DNA of 48,941 nt, taken from NCBI GenBank assembly GCA_938044775.1, contig CALIOE010000035.1, forward strand, positions 1-48,941. Reading direction: 5' to 3'. Numbering within the stretch: position 1 is the first letter of the stretch; each line of letters opens with the position of its first letter. The DNA is from an uncultured Rhizobiaceae group bacterium. GTDB taxonomy: Bacteria; Pseudomonadota; Alphaproteobacteria; Rhizobiales; Rhizobiaceae. The position numbers and the translations under genes are program-made. The notes below the pieces were generated by a model that was not told the DNA's origin, searched no databases, and saw nothing but the letters and a program-made list of their open reading frames with translations. Positions 8,521 to 16,350 of this stretch are shown piece by piece.

Positions 8521-9723
8521 ATGACCGTTGCCGATCCCGATAGAGAAGCGCCCAGCGTCGAGGAAGGCGCGACGCCAAGTGAAAGACTTTTAGCGAACGT
8601 CAGCACGGTTTGCGCCCGAGTTCTCAATCCGGGTCTCGTGGAAGCCGCCCTGGCGGTAATCTTCGCCGGAACCCTGGCGGTCATAACGGTTCTATCGGTG
8701 GTTCGCCCCGCGCCCGACTGGGACGCGCTGGCCTATTATGCGCTGGCGCTCGAAAAGCCGGATGACACCGCTGCCGACAAACACGCCAAAGCATACGAGG
8801 CCATACGCGAGCAGGCATCTGCAACTCAGTTTATTGCCCTCACCCAGGACGATGCCTACCGGAAGCGGCAATTTGCCGATCCACTTGCGTTCCAGTCGAT
8901 GATGCCGATGTATGCGGTAAAAGCCGGTTACATTGCCAGCCTGAGGGCGCTTGAGCCCAGTATGGGCATCGCCAACGCGGCTCAGGCTGTGAACGTTGCC
9001 GCCATGTTCGTCCTGGCGATTCTGTGTCTGTGGTGGATGCGACAGGGCGGCTTCCTGCAAGCAGCCCCGCTCGTGCTCGTCGTGATGCTGATGCTGGAGA
9101 CACGCAGTATCGTGAGCGGCGCCACCCCCGACATTGCCGCGGCTGCACTAACGCTTTGCGCGTTTTATGCGCTTTGGTCTCGAAAGGACTGGATTGCCCT
9201 GCCCTTCCTGCTGGCAGCTATTACCTTCAGACCCGACACACTGCTCTTTGCATTCGCTTTGATATTGGCCTTTGCTGCATGTCGTGAGCGTCTATTGCCG
9301 GTTTCAACAATATTCGGCGCCTGCCTGGCCGCATACATTCTGCTGACATCCGGAAATGGCCATATTGGTTGGTGGGCCCATTACTGGTTCTCCAATGTGC
9401 AGTATCAAAACGACATGACCGGTTTTACACCCGACTTTTCGGTCTTCGCATATCTGAAAGGCCAGGCGCGCGGTATTTTGATGAGCGTGAGCTATTTCAA
9501 CTGGCCGTTTCTGGGAATTGTGTTGCTCGGCGGATGGGCCATGCTGATGCGTATGGGCAAGTCAATCCCGCGCCGCACCACCGCTCTGCTTGTGGCGAGC
9601 GTTCTGGTGATCGGCGGCAAATTCGTCACCTTCCCCCTGCCAGATGATCGCATCTACATGGCTTTCATTCTCGCCGGCAGCATGCTGCTGCTCAGCGTGT
9701 GGAAGCCCAAAGCGGTTGGCTAA
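8521..9723 (+). CDS. Polytopic membrane protein, possible GT-C glycosyltransferase
   Basis: A 400-residue membrane protein with about ten hydrophobic segments after a 45-residue cytoplasmic N-terminus. After the first helix a periplasmic loop carries PDWDALAYYALALE. An acidic residue at this place is the catalytic signature of GT-C enzymes that use polyprenyl-phospho-sugars (ArnT, PMT, arabinosyltransferases). The FRPDTLLF motif in the middle also resembles GT39/GT83-like proteins. I infer transfer of the lipid-linked pentose made by the upstream genes to a periplasmic acceptor, but the family is not confidently recognised. The ATG lies six bases after the aminotransferase stop. Its TAA overlaps the TAG of the convergent Wzz-like gene by sharing CTAA at 9720-9723. 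Confidence 0.65.
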   Translation: MTVADPDREAPSVEEGATPSERLLANVSTVCARVLNPGLVEAALAVIFAGTLAVITVLSVVRPAPDWDALAYYALALEKPDDTAADKHAKAYEAIREQASATQFIALTQDDAYRKRQFADPLAFQSMMPMYAVKAGYIASLRALEPSMGIANAAQAVNVAAMFVLAILCLWWMRQGGFLQAAPLVLVVMLMLETRSIVSGATPDIAAAALTLCAFYALWSRKDWIALPFLLAAITFRPDTLLFAFALILAFAACRERLLPVSTIFGACLAAYILLTSGNGHIGWWAHYWFSNVQYQNDMTGFTPDFSVFAYLKGQARGILMSVSYFNWPFLGIVLLGGWAMLMRMGKSIPRRTTALLVASVLVIGGKFVTFPLPDDRIYMAFILAGSMLLLSVWKPKAVG

Positions 9724-12023
9724 CTTTCCTTCGTCGGCGGCTGCGGCGGCACCCAGGTCGTGTAGATGGGCTGCGGTTGTGCCGGTTGCGCCATCATCAT
9801 GGGCGGGGCCTGAACATAGACAGGCTGCACCATCGGCTGCGGAACCATCGGCGGCTGCATCATAACCGGCGCAGGTTGCATCGGCTGTTGCACCAAACCG
9901 GGCAGCGGCATCTGAACGGGATGCGACGGACTGCCGGCCTGTGCCTGCGGGGCGGACTGGGCCGGAGCAGAGACCGGGGCAACGGGATCTCCTGCTGGCG
10001 GAACAGAAGGCCTCACGGCTCCCCCTGTCGGCGCTGGTTCCGGTGAAACCGGCGCTGATACAGCGGCGGAATACGGATCGTCACTGCCCCACAATCCGAC
10101 ATTTGAACCACCTGACGAAGGGGTGGTTGACGGCTGCGCGGGAAGCGGGTTCCCAGAAACGACGCCGCGTGCGGCGCCAGCAAGCAGTGGCACAAGCCCA
10201 AACAGTGCCCCTAGAATGGCTCCGATCACAAGACCTATCAAAACCATGAGTTTGCGGTTTGGCCCCAACTTCTCATCAGCCGGGGTCGCTTCAGAGATTA
10301 CCCTTGCGCTCTTGGAGCGGATTTCCACCTGCTCTCCGGTCTCACGCGAACGCAGGAGAACGGTTTCATAAACCCGGCGATCAGCATCAGCGATGCTTTC
10401 GAGTTCACGCAGCCGGACAATGGCCGGTGAATCACTCGACGCTGCAGCTTTGAGGGTGTTGACCTGTTTTTGAAGATCGAGCTGGCGTGCGGCTGCACGC
10501 GTGCTGTTTTTTTGCGCCGCCTTCACCGCTCGCTTGATTTCCCGAGCAAGGGCGTTACGGGCACTGGCCAGCTCGGCCTTCGCTGCAATCTTGTCCGGAT
10601 GGCGGTTCCCAAGCCTGGTCTCGAGCCGGTCGAGCCTGGATTTAGCGCGGTTGTACTCAACCCGCAGTTGATCGATGGCATTGGAGGATATGGCCGAGGG
10701 CAACGCACCGGAAATCGCATCAGCGAGATCAGCCCGGGCGGCCTGTTCGGCGCGGGTGCGCGCATCGCCGGCCTGAACCTTGGAAAGGGCAAGTTGTTCG
10801 TTGAGCCGTGCCAGTTGAACATCGTTGACCAACTTGCCCTCGGCATCGATGAGGTCAAACTGTCTGCGGTGCTCTTCAACGGCGCGTTGTGATTTTTCCA
10901 GTTTTTCACCGAGTTCTGCCAGCCGCGCAGTCAGTGACTCATTGGCATCACGGGCGATGTTTGATTTGGCCCCGGCCTCTTCAGAGATGTATTGACGGGC
11001 AATGGCGTTTGCGATTCGCGCCGACTTCAGCCGATCCTCGGTGCTGATGCCGACCAGAATGGTGAAAGTCTGATTGACGCGGGAAGCATAAAAATTGCTG
11101 TAAAAATACTCTTTGGCATCCGCAATAGTCGGATTCTCGCCACTTGTAGGGCCAAAGACAAAATCAAGAAGCCCACCGCTGGAGCCGGTGAACTCCGGAT
11201 CATTGACCAGATCGAGGTCTTCAATCACCGGGTCAATCACGCTGGAAGAACTGATGATCCGTACCTGGCTCTCCGCATAAGCCAGCGTCGCCTCACGGTT
11301 CAATCCGTTCGGTGCCACAGAATCATTCAGCACCTGCAACCCACGTGGCTCAATCAGGATTTCAGCTACAGATTCGTATTTATTGGGCAACGATAGGGCA
11401 TAGAGCGCTGCAAGGGCACCGCCGGCAAGGGCACAGACGGCAACCGGCAGCCAGGAACGGAACACAGCACCAACCACCCGGTCAAATGACAAGGCAGAAC
11501 GAGCTCCCGCAGCCTGTTCGGGCGGTCGCTCTGTGTCGGACGATGCACTGGATACTTGATGGGTCGCCCCCGCCGCGGCAGTCGCGCCTGTCGAGCTGTG
11601 TTGCCCTGACGGCCCAGGATCAATCTTTTGCTGCAAGGCATTGAGTTCGGCGGCAAGAAAGTCGAGTTGTTCAGCGGCGCCGGGCGACGTGCCGTTGTGG
11701 CCTGCCCGAAAGTACAGGTCGTTTACGGGCGCTGGAGCCATCGGTTGGCGCCGCATTTGCTCGACGGCTTCGGCTCGCCGGCGAAGTTCATATTCCCTGT
11801 CGGCACTTGAGAGTGCTGACAAAACTGAACTGTTGTCCACGCTGCTTGAATGTTGCTCCGGACGGGTTTGAGCGATCATGTCGAGCAAAGAACCCTGCCC
11901 CGCCTGTCCGGCATCGGAAGGCTTGGCAATATCGGTCTTTTTCTCAAACAATTTTGAGAGCATGGGCGTGGTCAGCTCCGCCTTGAAGAATCGCGCGCCA
12001 GGGGCTCGGAACGCCTGATCCAT
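9720..12023 (-). CDS. Wzz/GumC-family polysaccharide chain-length determinant with long Pro-rich tail
   Basis: A 767-residue inner-membrane co-polymerase. Residues 1-180 are a polar, low-complexity cytoplasmic extension. Helix 1 is at about 191-210, directly followed by the Wzz signature (PNKYESVAEILIEPRG). A long coiled-coil-rich periplasmic domain follows, and helix 2 is at about 594-616. The last ~147 residues are Pro/Gln/Met-rich with repeated PMVQP/PMMMAQP-like units. There is no Walker A or BY-kinase domain, so a separate kinase would be needed if phosphorylation controls chain length. An alternative ATG is at 11963. A near-CtrA box lies at 12040-12054, just upstream. It anchors the exopolysaccharide cluster and is convergent with the GT-C-like gene. 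Confidence 0.88.
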   Translation of the reverse strand: MDQAFRAPGARFFKAELTTPMLSKLFEKKTDIAKPSDAGQAGQGSLLDMIAQTRPEQHSSSVDNSSVLSALSSADREYELRRRAEAVEQMRRQPMAPAPVNDLYFRAGHNGTSPGAAEQLDFLAAELNALQQKIDPGPSGQHSSTGATAAAGATHQVSSASSDTERPPEQAAGARSALSFDRVVGAVFRSWLPVAVCALAGGALAALYALSLPNKYESVAEILIEPRGLQVLNDSVAPNGLNREATLAYAESQVRIISSSSVIDPVIEDLDLVNDPEFTGSSGGLLDFVFGPTSGENPTIADAKEYFYSNFYASRVNQTFTILVGISTEDRLKSARIANAIARQYISEEAGAKSNIARDANESLTARLAELGEKLEKSQRAVEEHRRQFDLIDAEGKLVNDVQLARLNEQLALSKVQAGDARTRAEQAARADLADAISGALPSAISSNAIDQLRVEYNRAKSRLDRLETRLGNRHPDKIAAKAELASARNALAREIKRAVKAAQKNSTRAAARQLDLQKQVNTLKAAASSDSPAIVRLRELESIADADRRVYETVLLRSRETGEQVEIRSKSARVISEATPADEKLGPNRKLMVLIGLVIGAILGALFGLVPLLAGAARGVVSGNPLPAQPSTTPSSGGSNVGLWGSDDPYSAAVSAPVSPEPAPTGGAVRPSVPPAGDPVAPVSAPAQSAPQAQAGSPSHPVQMPLPGLVQQPMQPAPVMMQPPMVPQPMVQPVYVQAPPMMMAQPAQPQPIYTTWVPPQPPTKES

Positions 12024-12039
12024 TTATTGGTCTTTATGG

Positions 12040-12054
12040 ATAACAAAGTGTTAA
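12040..12054 (-). promoter_or_regulatory. Near-match CtrA-type box upstream of the Wzz-like gene
   Basis: The plus strand reads ATAA-N7-TTAA, one base off the TTAA-N7-TTAA consensus bound by CtrA in alphaproteobacteria. It ends 17-31 bases upstream of the start at 12023, a plausible promoter position. A one-mismatch site is weak evidence alone, but two perfect boxes occur elsewhere in this window. Confidence 0.3.
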
Positions 12055-12086
12055 ATCGGGCCGCCGGAATTTGGTAATCCACACGT

Positions 12087-13157
12087 TTAGGCGGTGTATT
12101 TTCTGATCACATCGAACAATGGTTTTGCCTGCCAATTTTCATCAAAGGGCAGCGGTCGGGCGCGCGCACTATCCTTTCGAGGAAACGTCTCATTGATCCA
12201 GGAATACTTGTCACTCAAGCCCCAGGAAGTGATGTTCCTCAACGTGCCGGCAGACGTAATCGCCTCGAGAAATTCGTTTGCGGTGTCAGCCACCCCCCTA
12301 TCGCGGCGTTCGCGGTCGGCGCTCAATTTCCAGTCAATTACGTCCAGCTCGGTCACCGCAACTTCGAGACCGAGCGCTTTCAGCCGCTCGACAAATCGAA
12401 CAAGGTTCTCACGCCCGGTGCGGCGTTCAGCGTAGAGATGGGCCTGCAGACCAACGCCATGAATGGGAATGTTCTTGTCTTGTAACCGTTGCACAATGCG
12501 CAGGATGGCTTCCTGTCGCGCTTTTGTGCGCGGACTGTCATCTTCAAGGTCATAATCGTTGATAAACAACCTGGCCGACGGATCGACCTGTGCCGCCGTC
12601 TTGAACGCGATATCCACATGGCGTGGCCCCAGGTAGTCATGCCATATGCCTTTGCGCCATGGCCCCTTGTCCAGCGGGTCGTGCGCGACAACCTCATTGA
12701 CCACATCCCATGTTTCAATCCGCCCCTTGTAGCGGTCGACAACAGTTTCGATATGGTTGATCAGTTCCCGCTCAACGCGACGTTCTCCGCTCAATTGCTC
12801 AACCCATACCGGGTTGTAACCGTACCAGAGCAAAGTATGACCGTGGATGCGTTTGCCGTTCTGCTCGGCAAAGTTGACGATCTCATCGGCACCACCAAAG
12901 TCGAATTCTCCCTTTGTGTGCCGCAGACTTGCCCATTTCAGAGCATTCATGGGTGCGATCAGGCTTGCATGCCTGATCAGCAATTCACGAAACACAGGCT
13001 CGTTTCGAAACGGCTCCAGGTGAACCGCGACACCAAAGCGTGCCCGCGTGTCGGCAAGAACTGGCTGCGGGGCGAGCGCCCAGGTCGCTCCGGCACCAAT
13101 GCCTGCAATAACGGAACGCCGCGTTAACAGCTTTGGCTTAGGGTCAGCTTTGTTCAT
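12087..13157 (-). CDS. GH10 endo-1,4-beta-xylanase-like glycanase with Tat signal
   Basis: A 356-residue glycoside hydrolase family 10 protein. The N-terminus has a twin-arginine signal (LTRRSVIAG then a hydrophobic stretch ending VLADTRA). The acid/base Glu155 sits in WDVVNEVV and the nucleophile Glu270 in VAVTELDV. Further GH10 landmarks are NALKW, HGHTLLWYG and GVGLQAHLY. Members cleave beta-1,4-xylan-type backbones. Lying between wzz-like and wzx-like genes, it more likely trims or releases the cell's own exopolysaccharide than digests plant xylan; that is inference. It is divergent from the Wzx gene across a very short gap, so the two promoters overlap. Confidence 0.92.
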   Translation of the reverse strand: MNKADPKPKLLTRRSVIAGIGAGATWALAPQPVLADTRARFGVAVHLEPFRNEPVFRELLIRHASLIAPMNALKWASLRHTKGEFDFGGADEIVNFAEQNGKRIHGHTLLWYGYNPVWVEQLSGERRVERELINHIETVVDRYKGRIETWDVVNEVVAHDPLDKGPWRKGIWHDYLGPRHVDIAFKTAAQVDPSARLFINDYDLEDDSPRTKARQEAILRIVQRLQDKNIPIHGVGLQAHLYAERRTGRENLVRFVERLKALGLEVAVTELDVIDWKLSADRERRDRGVADTANEFLEAITSAGTLRNITSWGLSDKYSWINETFPRKDSARARPLPFDENWQAKPLFDVIRKYTA

Positions 13158-13223
13158 GGGTCATCGATTTTCCGCGTTTATGGCCAAGGTGTGCCCCTAT
13201 CTCAGGATGTCCGCAGGATTGTG

Positions 13224-14561
13224 ATGGTTTTTCAGCCCCTGTTCCAGAAGGCATCACTTGCCATGGTAAATGCCGGACTGACGGCACAGCGCGCCCGCGA
13301 TTACTCTTCACTGTTTACCGGTCAGCTTGGACGTCTGGTCTTTTCGCTGATCTATTTCATTACCCTCGCGAAAGCTCTCAGCCTCGAGAATTTTGGTGTC
13401 TTTGCGACCACGTCGGCAATCGGCATCGTTCTTTCACGCGTTATGGGTTTCGGTTTCATTTCACCCCTTTATCGGATTGCAACTGTACGGCCCCGACTTA
13501 TCGGGGTCTACACAACCGGCTACCTTGCTGCTGCAGCGGTCTCACTGCCTCTGGTGCTCCTGATCGCGTGGTCGCTGCACGCCTTGCTGTATACCGGGCT
13601 GATAACCCTCGCCGCTTTCCTGGCTGTCATTCTTGCAGAAGTTGTTTGCTGGCGAACACTCGAAATGACAATCATCGTAAACCACGGAATCAACCGGTTC
13701 CTTGTGGGTTCGTCGCTGGCCATTGCTGGCGGAGCGATGAAGGCGGCAGCTGCTCTGTGGGCCTATTCGCAGGATATCGCTGACCTTGAGACCTGGGCCC
13801 TGCTCTATCTTTGTTCCAATGCAGTTGTCGCTGTCGTTGCATTGATGTTCTTTTATCCCCGAATGCGCCTGCGCTGGGCGCCAAAAGCCTGGGCAGGCCG
13901 TGCCCGGGATGCAATTGGTGTATCGGCGGCGGAGGTCCTTTTCTACATTCAGGCCGAGATGGACAAAGTGCTCGTTCTTGCTCTGGGTGGAGAAATGACG
14001 GCCGGGCTGTATGCGATCATTATGCGGATCGTCGACCTGACCGCAATGCCTCTGCGTGCCTTCAGCACAATGATGATTCAATGGATCATGCATGCCCGCA
14101 ACGAAGGCAAAGACACCAATATCGGCTGGAAAGTCGAACTGCTGGTCGCCGCGACCTCAACTGTTGCCTTGCTGGCCGGCGTGGTGCTTTTGTCGCTTGC
14201 ACCGGATCTCATGGGCAAGAATATTACGACCGCAACATCGTTTCTGGCGCTCTTTTTACTGGTTCCGGCTTTCCGCAACATCATCGAATACCACACGGAA
14301 TTGCTTTATGCCCACGAGCGGATGGCACCAAGGGTCTGGTTGCTGGCCGGGCTTGGAATACTCAAGGGCGCACTGCTGGCACTGTTGCTGGGCCTAACCT
14401 CCGACTTCGCAACCATGGCCTTGTGGCTGAACGCCGTGTTCTTTGTGCTTTACGGGGTTTCCGCATACGTTACGTATCGCAAAGTGTTGGGTGCGCCGGC
14501 AGGGCCTCAAGCTGTCAGCAACCGGCGCAATACATCAGGCTCCGTTCCGGTGAACGACTGA
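13224..14561 (+). CDS. Wzx-type polysaccharide flippase (MOP superfamily)
   Basis: A 445-residue protein with about twelve predicted membrane helices and no large soluble domain, matching the polysaccharide-transport branch of the MOP superfamily. It would flip undecaprenyl-linked repeat units to the periplasm for polymerisation by the Wzy-like protein at 18678. ATG 13224 is preferred because AGGA at 13215-13218 stands five bases upstream; an in-frame GTG at 13191 is possible. The 3' end overlaps the convergent DUF6492-like gene by 55 bases, which is unusually long but both reading frames look genuine. Confidence 0.85.
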   Translation: MVFQPLFQKASLAMVNAGLTAQRARDYSSLFTGQLGRLVFSLIYFITLAKALSLENFGVFATTSAIGIVLSRVMGFGFISPLYRIATVRPRLIGVYTTGYLAAAAVSLPLVLLIAWSLHALLYTGLITLAAFLAVILAEVVCWRTLEMTIIVNHGINRFLVGSSLAIAGGAMKAAAALWAYSQDIADLETWALLYLCSNAVVAVVALMFFYPRMRLRWAPKAWAGRARDAIGVSAAEVLFYIQAEMDKVLVLALGGEMTAGLYAIIMRIVDLTAMPLRAFSTMMIQWIMHARNEGKDTNIGWKVELLVAATSTVALLAGVVLLSLAPDLMGKNITTATSFLALFLLVPAFRNIIEYHTELLYAHERMAPRVWLLAGLGILKGALLALLLGLTSDFATMALWLNAVFFVLYGVSAYVTYRKVLGAPAGPQAVSNRRNTSGSVPVND

Positions 14562-15397
14562 ACGCCGATGGCGACCTGGTCGTCGTCCATGGTTTCCAGA
14601 AACCGAGACGCGTCGTCAAAGGAAAGAGCATCGCCCAGCCAGTAGGTCTGACAAAGAGAATGCTCTGCATGCCAATGTCCTTCGCCGCCTCGCACTCCGT
14701 CTGCATAAGCGCCGTAGATCTGACATTCCGAGAATGATCGATTGGAGCCGAGCGCGGCAACCCAGTGTTTTTTTGTGACATGTGCGATATGCTCACACAT
14801 ATCCAATACGACCCGGCGATCCCACGATATCAAGGTATTGATATAGTCCGGCGCAGGAAAGCCCGGCATCGGCAGTCCATTGAGCTTCGCCGCAGAACGG
14901 GTCCAGTCCATGTGCTGTTTGCCATCACCGTAAAGACCATCGTTGATACCATCGGGCATTCGGTACAGTCGGATTTTGTCGCCCTGCCAGACCTGGCCGG
15001 TATGAAACGGCCTGACAAAAAGCATGTCGGAATCGCAAAAGAGCAGCGCGTCATGATTCACATGGGCGGCAAGCGCAATCCTGCGAAGCTGCTGCACATG
15101 CCAGCCACGCATCGGCCAGGTTCTGGTTGAGAACCACAGCTTGCGGGCCTGACTGGAAAACCCCTGATGGATCGAATGCAGCCAAGACGGCAGAACGTCG
15201 AACTCATTGATGATATGACGCCGCTTCCCCGCGAGTTGTGAGAACAGGTTGTAGTCATCATTGTCGACAAGAATAAAATGGTCCGGCCTGTCTTCTACGA
15301 GTGCATCCATGCTGTCGCAAAGAAGTCTGCAACGATCCAGGTCGGGCCCATAGCTTGCCGTCACAACGGCCGTTTGTTTTGCCGGTCGCGTCGTCAA
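14507..15397 (-). CDS. DUF6492-like putative glycosyltransferase
   Basis: A 296-residue soluble protein beginning with AVVTASYGPDLDRC, a Rossmann-like first strand, and carrying LLFCDSDMLFVRPF, a DxD-type metal-binding motif. These features fit the GT-A-like DUF6492 family found in exopolysaccharide loci. I place the start at TTG 15397. It overlaps the stop of the upstream WecG-like gene as TTGA (15397-15394), and CGGAG stands about eight bases before it, suggesting translational coupling. An ATG at 15478 would add 27 residues but overlap the neighbour by 85 bases. Acceptor and donor are unknown. Confidence 0.68.
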   Translation of the reverse strand: MTTRPAKQTAVVTASYGPDLDRCRLLCDSMDALVEDRPDHFILVDNDDYNLFSQLAGKRRHIINEFDVLPSWLHSIHQGFSSQARKLWFSTRTWPMRGWHVQQLRRIALAAHVNHDALLFCDSDMLFVRPFHTGQVWQGDKIRLYRMPDGINDGLYGDGKQHMDWTRSAAKLNGLPMPGFPAPDYINTLISWDRRVVLDMCEHIAHVTKKHWVAALGSNRSFSECQIYGAYADGVRGGEGHWHAEHSLCQTYWLGDALSFDDASRFLETMDDDQVAIGVQSFTGTEPDVLRRLLTA

Positions 15398-16218
15398 ATG
15401 CCGGGGCTCCGGCCGGAGATTTTTTGACGCAATACGCGATAAAGAAACACAGGGTTGCCGAGAAGATAGCGCCGCCACATGCGGCGTGGCTCAAGGGCAA
15501 GGCGATGAAGCCATTCAATCCGCAGCCGACGCATGATGGAAGGCGCGCGTGGCACCCTTTGCGCAATGAAATCGAACAGCGCGCCAACGCCAATAGCCAC
15601 AACTGCATGCTCTGCGGTGCAGTGGTTTGCTATCCATTTTTCCTGAATGGGGTTGCCAAACGCAACGAGCAGAATGTCGGGCCGGTCGTCGCGCAGGACT
15701 TTGAGTATGTTCTGTTCACCAATTTCATCAAAATAGCCATCGCCGGCGACTGTAAAGCGGTGTCTGGGGTAGTCAGCCTGCAGCTTCTTCATGGCATCGC
15801 AAGCCACTCCAGGCCGGGCTCCAAGCAGCGCAATATGTGCAGGAGAATCGAGGCAGGAAAACAGACCAGGTATGAAATCGGTGCCGTTCAGGTTGGCCGG
15901 AAAGCTTCGTCCATGCAGAACCCGGGACGCCAGATCCACACCGATGCCATCAGACAAAACGCTGAGCCTGTTTAAGACTGAACGGTATTCAGCGTCCTTA
16001 TAGGCAATATTGGCGCCGTGAGCGTTCAAAAACGCGTATTTTCGATGTTCGACATCGCTAATCGCCCTGCCGATGGACTCGAACGCCATTTCGCGCGTCA
16101 TCACGCTCACGTCCACCCCGAGGATGTCGCGTGAATCCGGGGGCGCATCCCCGATTTCCTTCATGTGTGTTGCCGACACATTCAAGGTGCCGATATTTCC
16201 GTCCATCAGGCCGCTCAT
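15394..16218 (-). CDS. WecG/TagA/CpsF family glycosyltransferase
   Basis: A 274-residue GT26 protein. Family landmarks are the NAHGANIAY segment, SDGIGVDLASR, NGTDF, VAFGNPIQEKWI and the C-terminal basic block RAPSIMRRLRIEWLHRL followed by EPRRMWRRY. Such enzymes add a sugar (ManNAcA, ManNAc or glucose-type) to an undecaprenyl-PP-linked first sugar on the cytoplasmic face. The start is uncertain: the frame is open to a GTG at 16338, but conserved sequence begins near ILGVDVSVM, so I used ATG 16218 (ATG 16206 is also possible). The stop is coupled to the DUF6492-like gene. Confidence 0.87.
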   Translation of the reverse strand: MSGLMDGNIGTLNVSATHMKEIGDAPPDSRDILGVDVSVMTREMAFESIGRAISDVEHRKYAFLNAHGANIAYKDAEYRSVLNRLSVLSDGIGVDLASRVLHGRSFPANLNGTDFIPGLFSCLDSPAHIALLGARPGVACDAMKKLQADYPRHRFTVAGDGYFDEIGEQNILKVLRDDRPDILLVAFGNPIQEKWIANHCTAEHAVVAIGVGALFDFIAQRVPRAPSIMRRLRIEWLHRLALEPRRMWRRYLLGNPVFLYRVLRQKISGRSPGI

Positions 16219-16350
16219 TGCTCTAGGTCTCAGTGTTGTCGATTGCCCGGGCGACCTCGGCACTATGGCAGATATTTCCTGCCAATTGATCAATGCCAGT
16301 GAAAAAGGGTTAACCGCCAATTCGGGCCGGCGAAACACTTCATGACAGAT

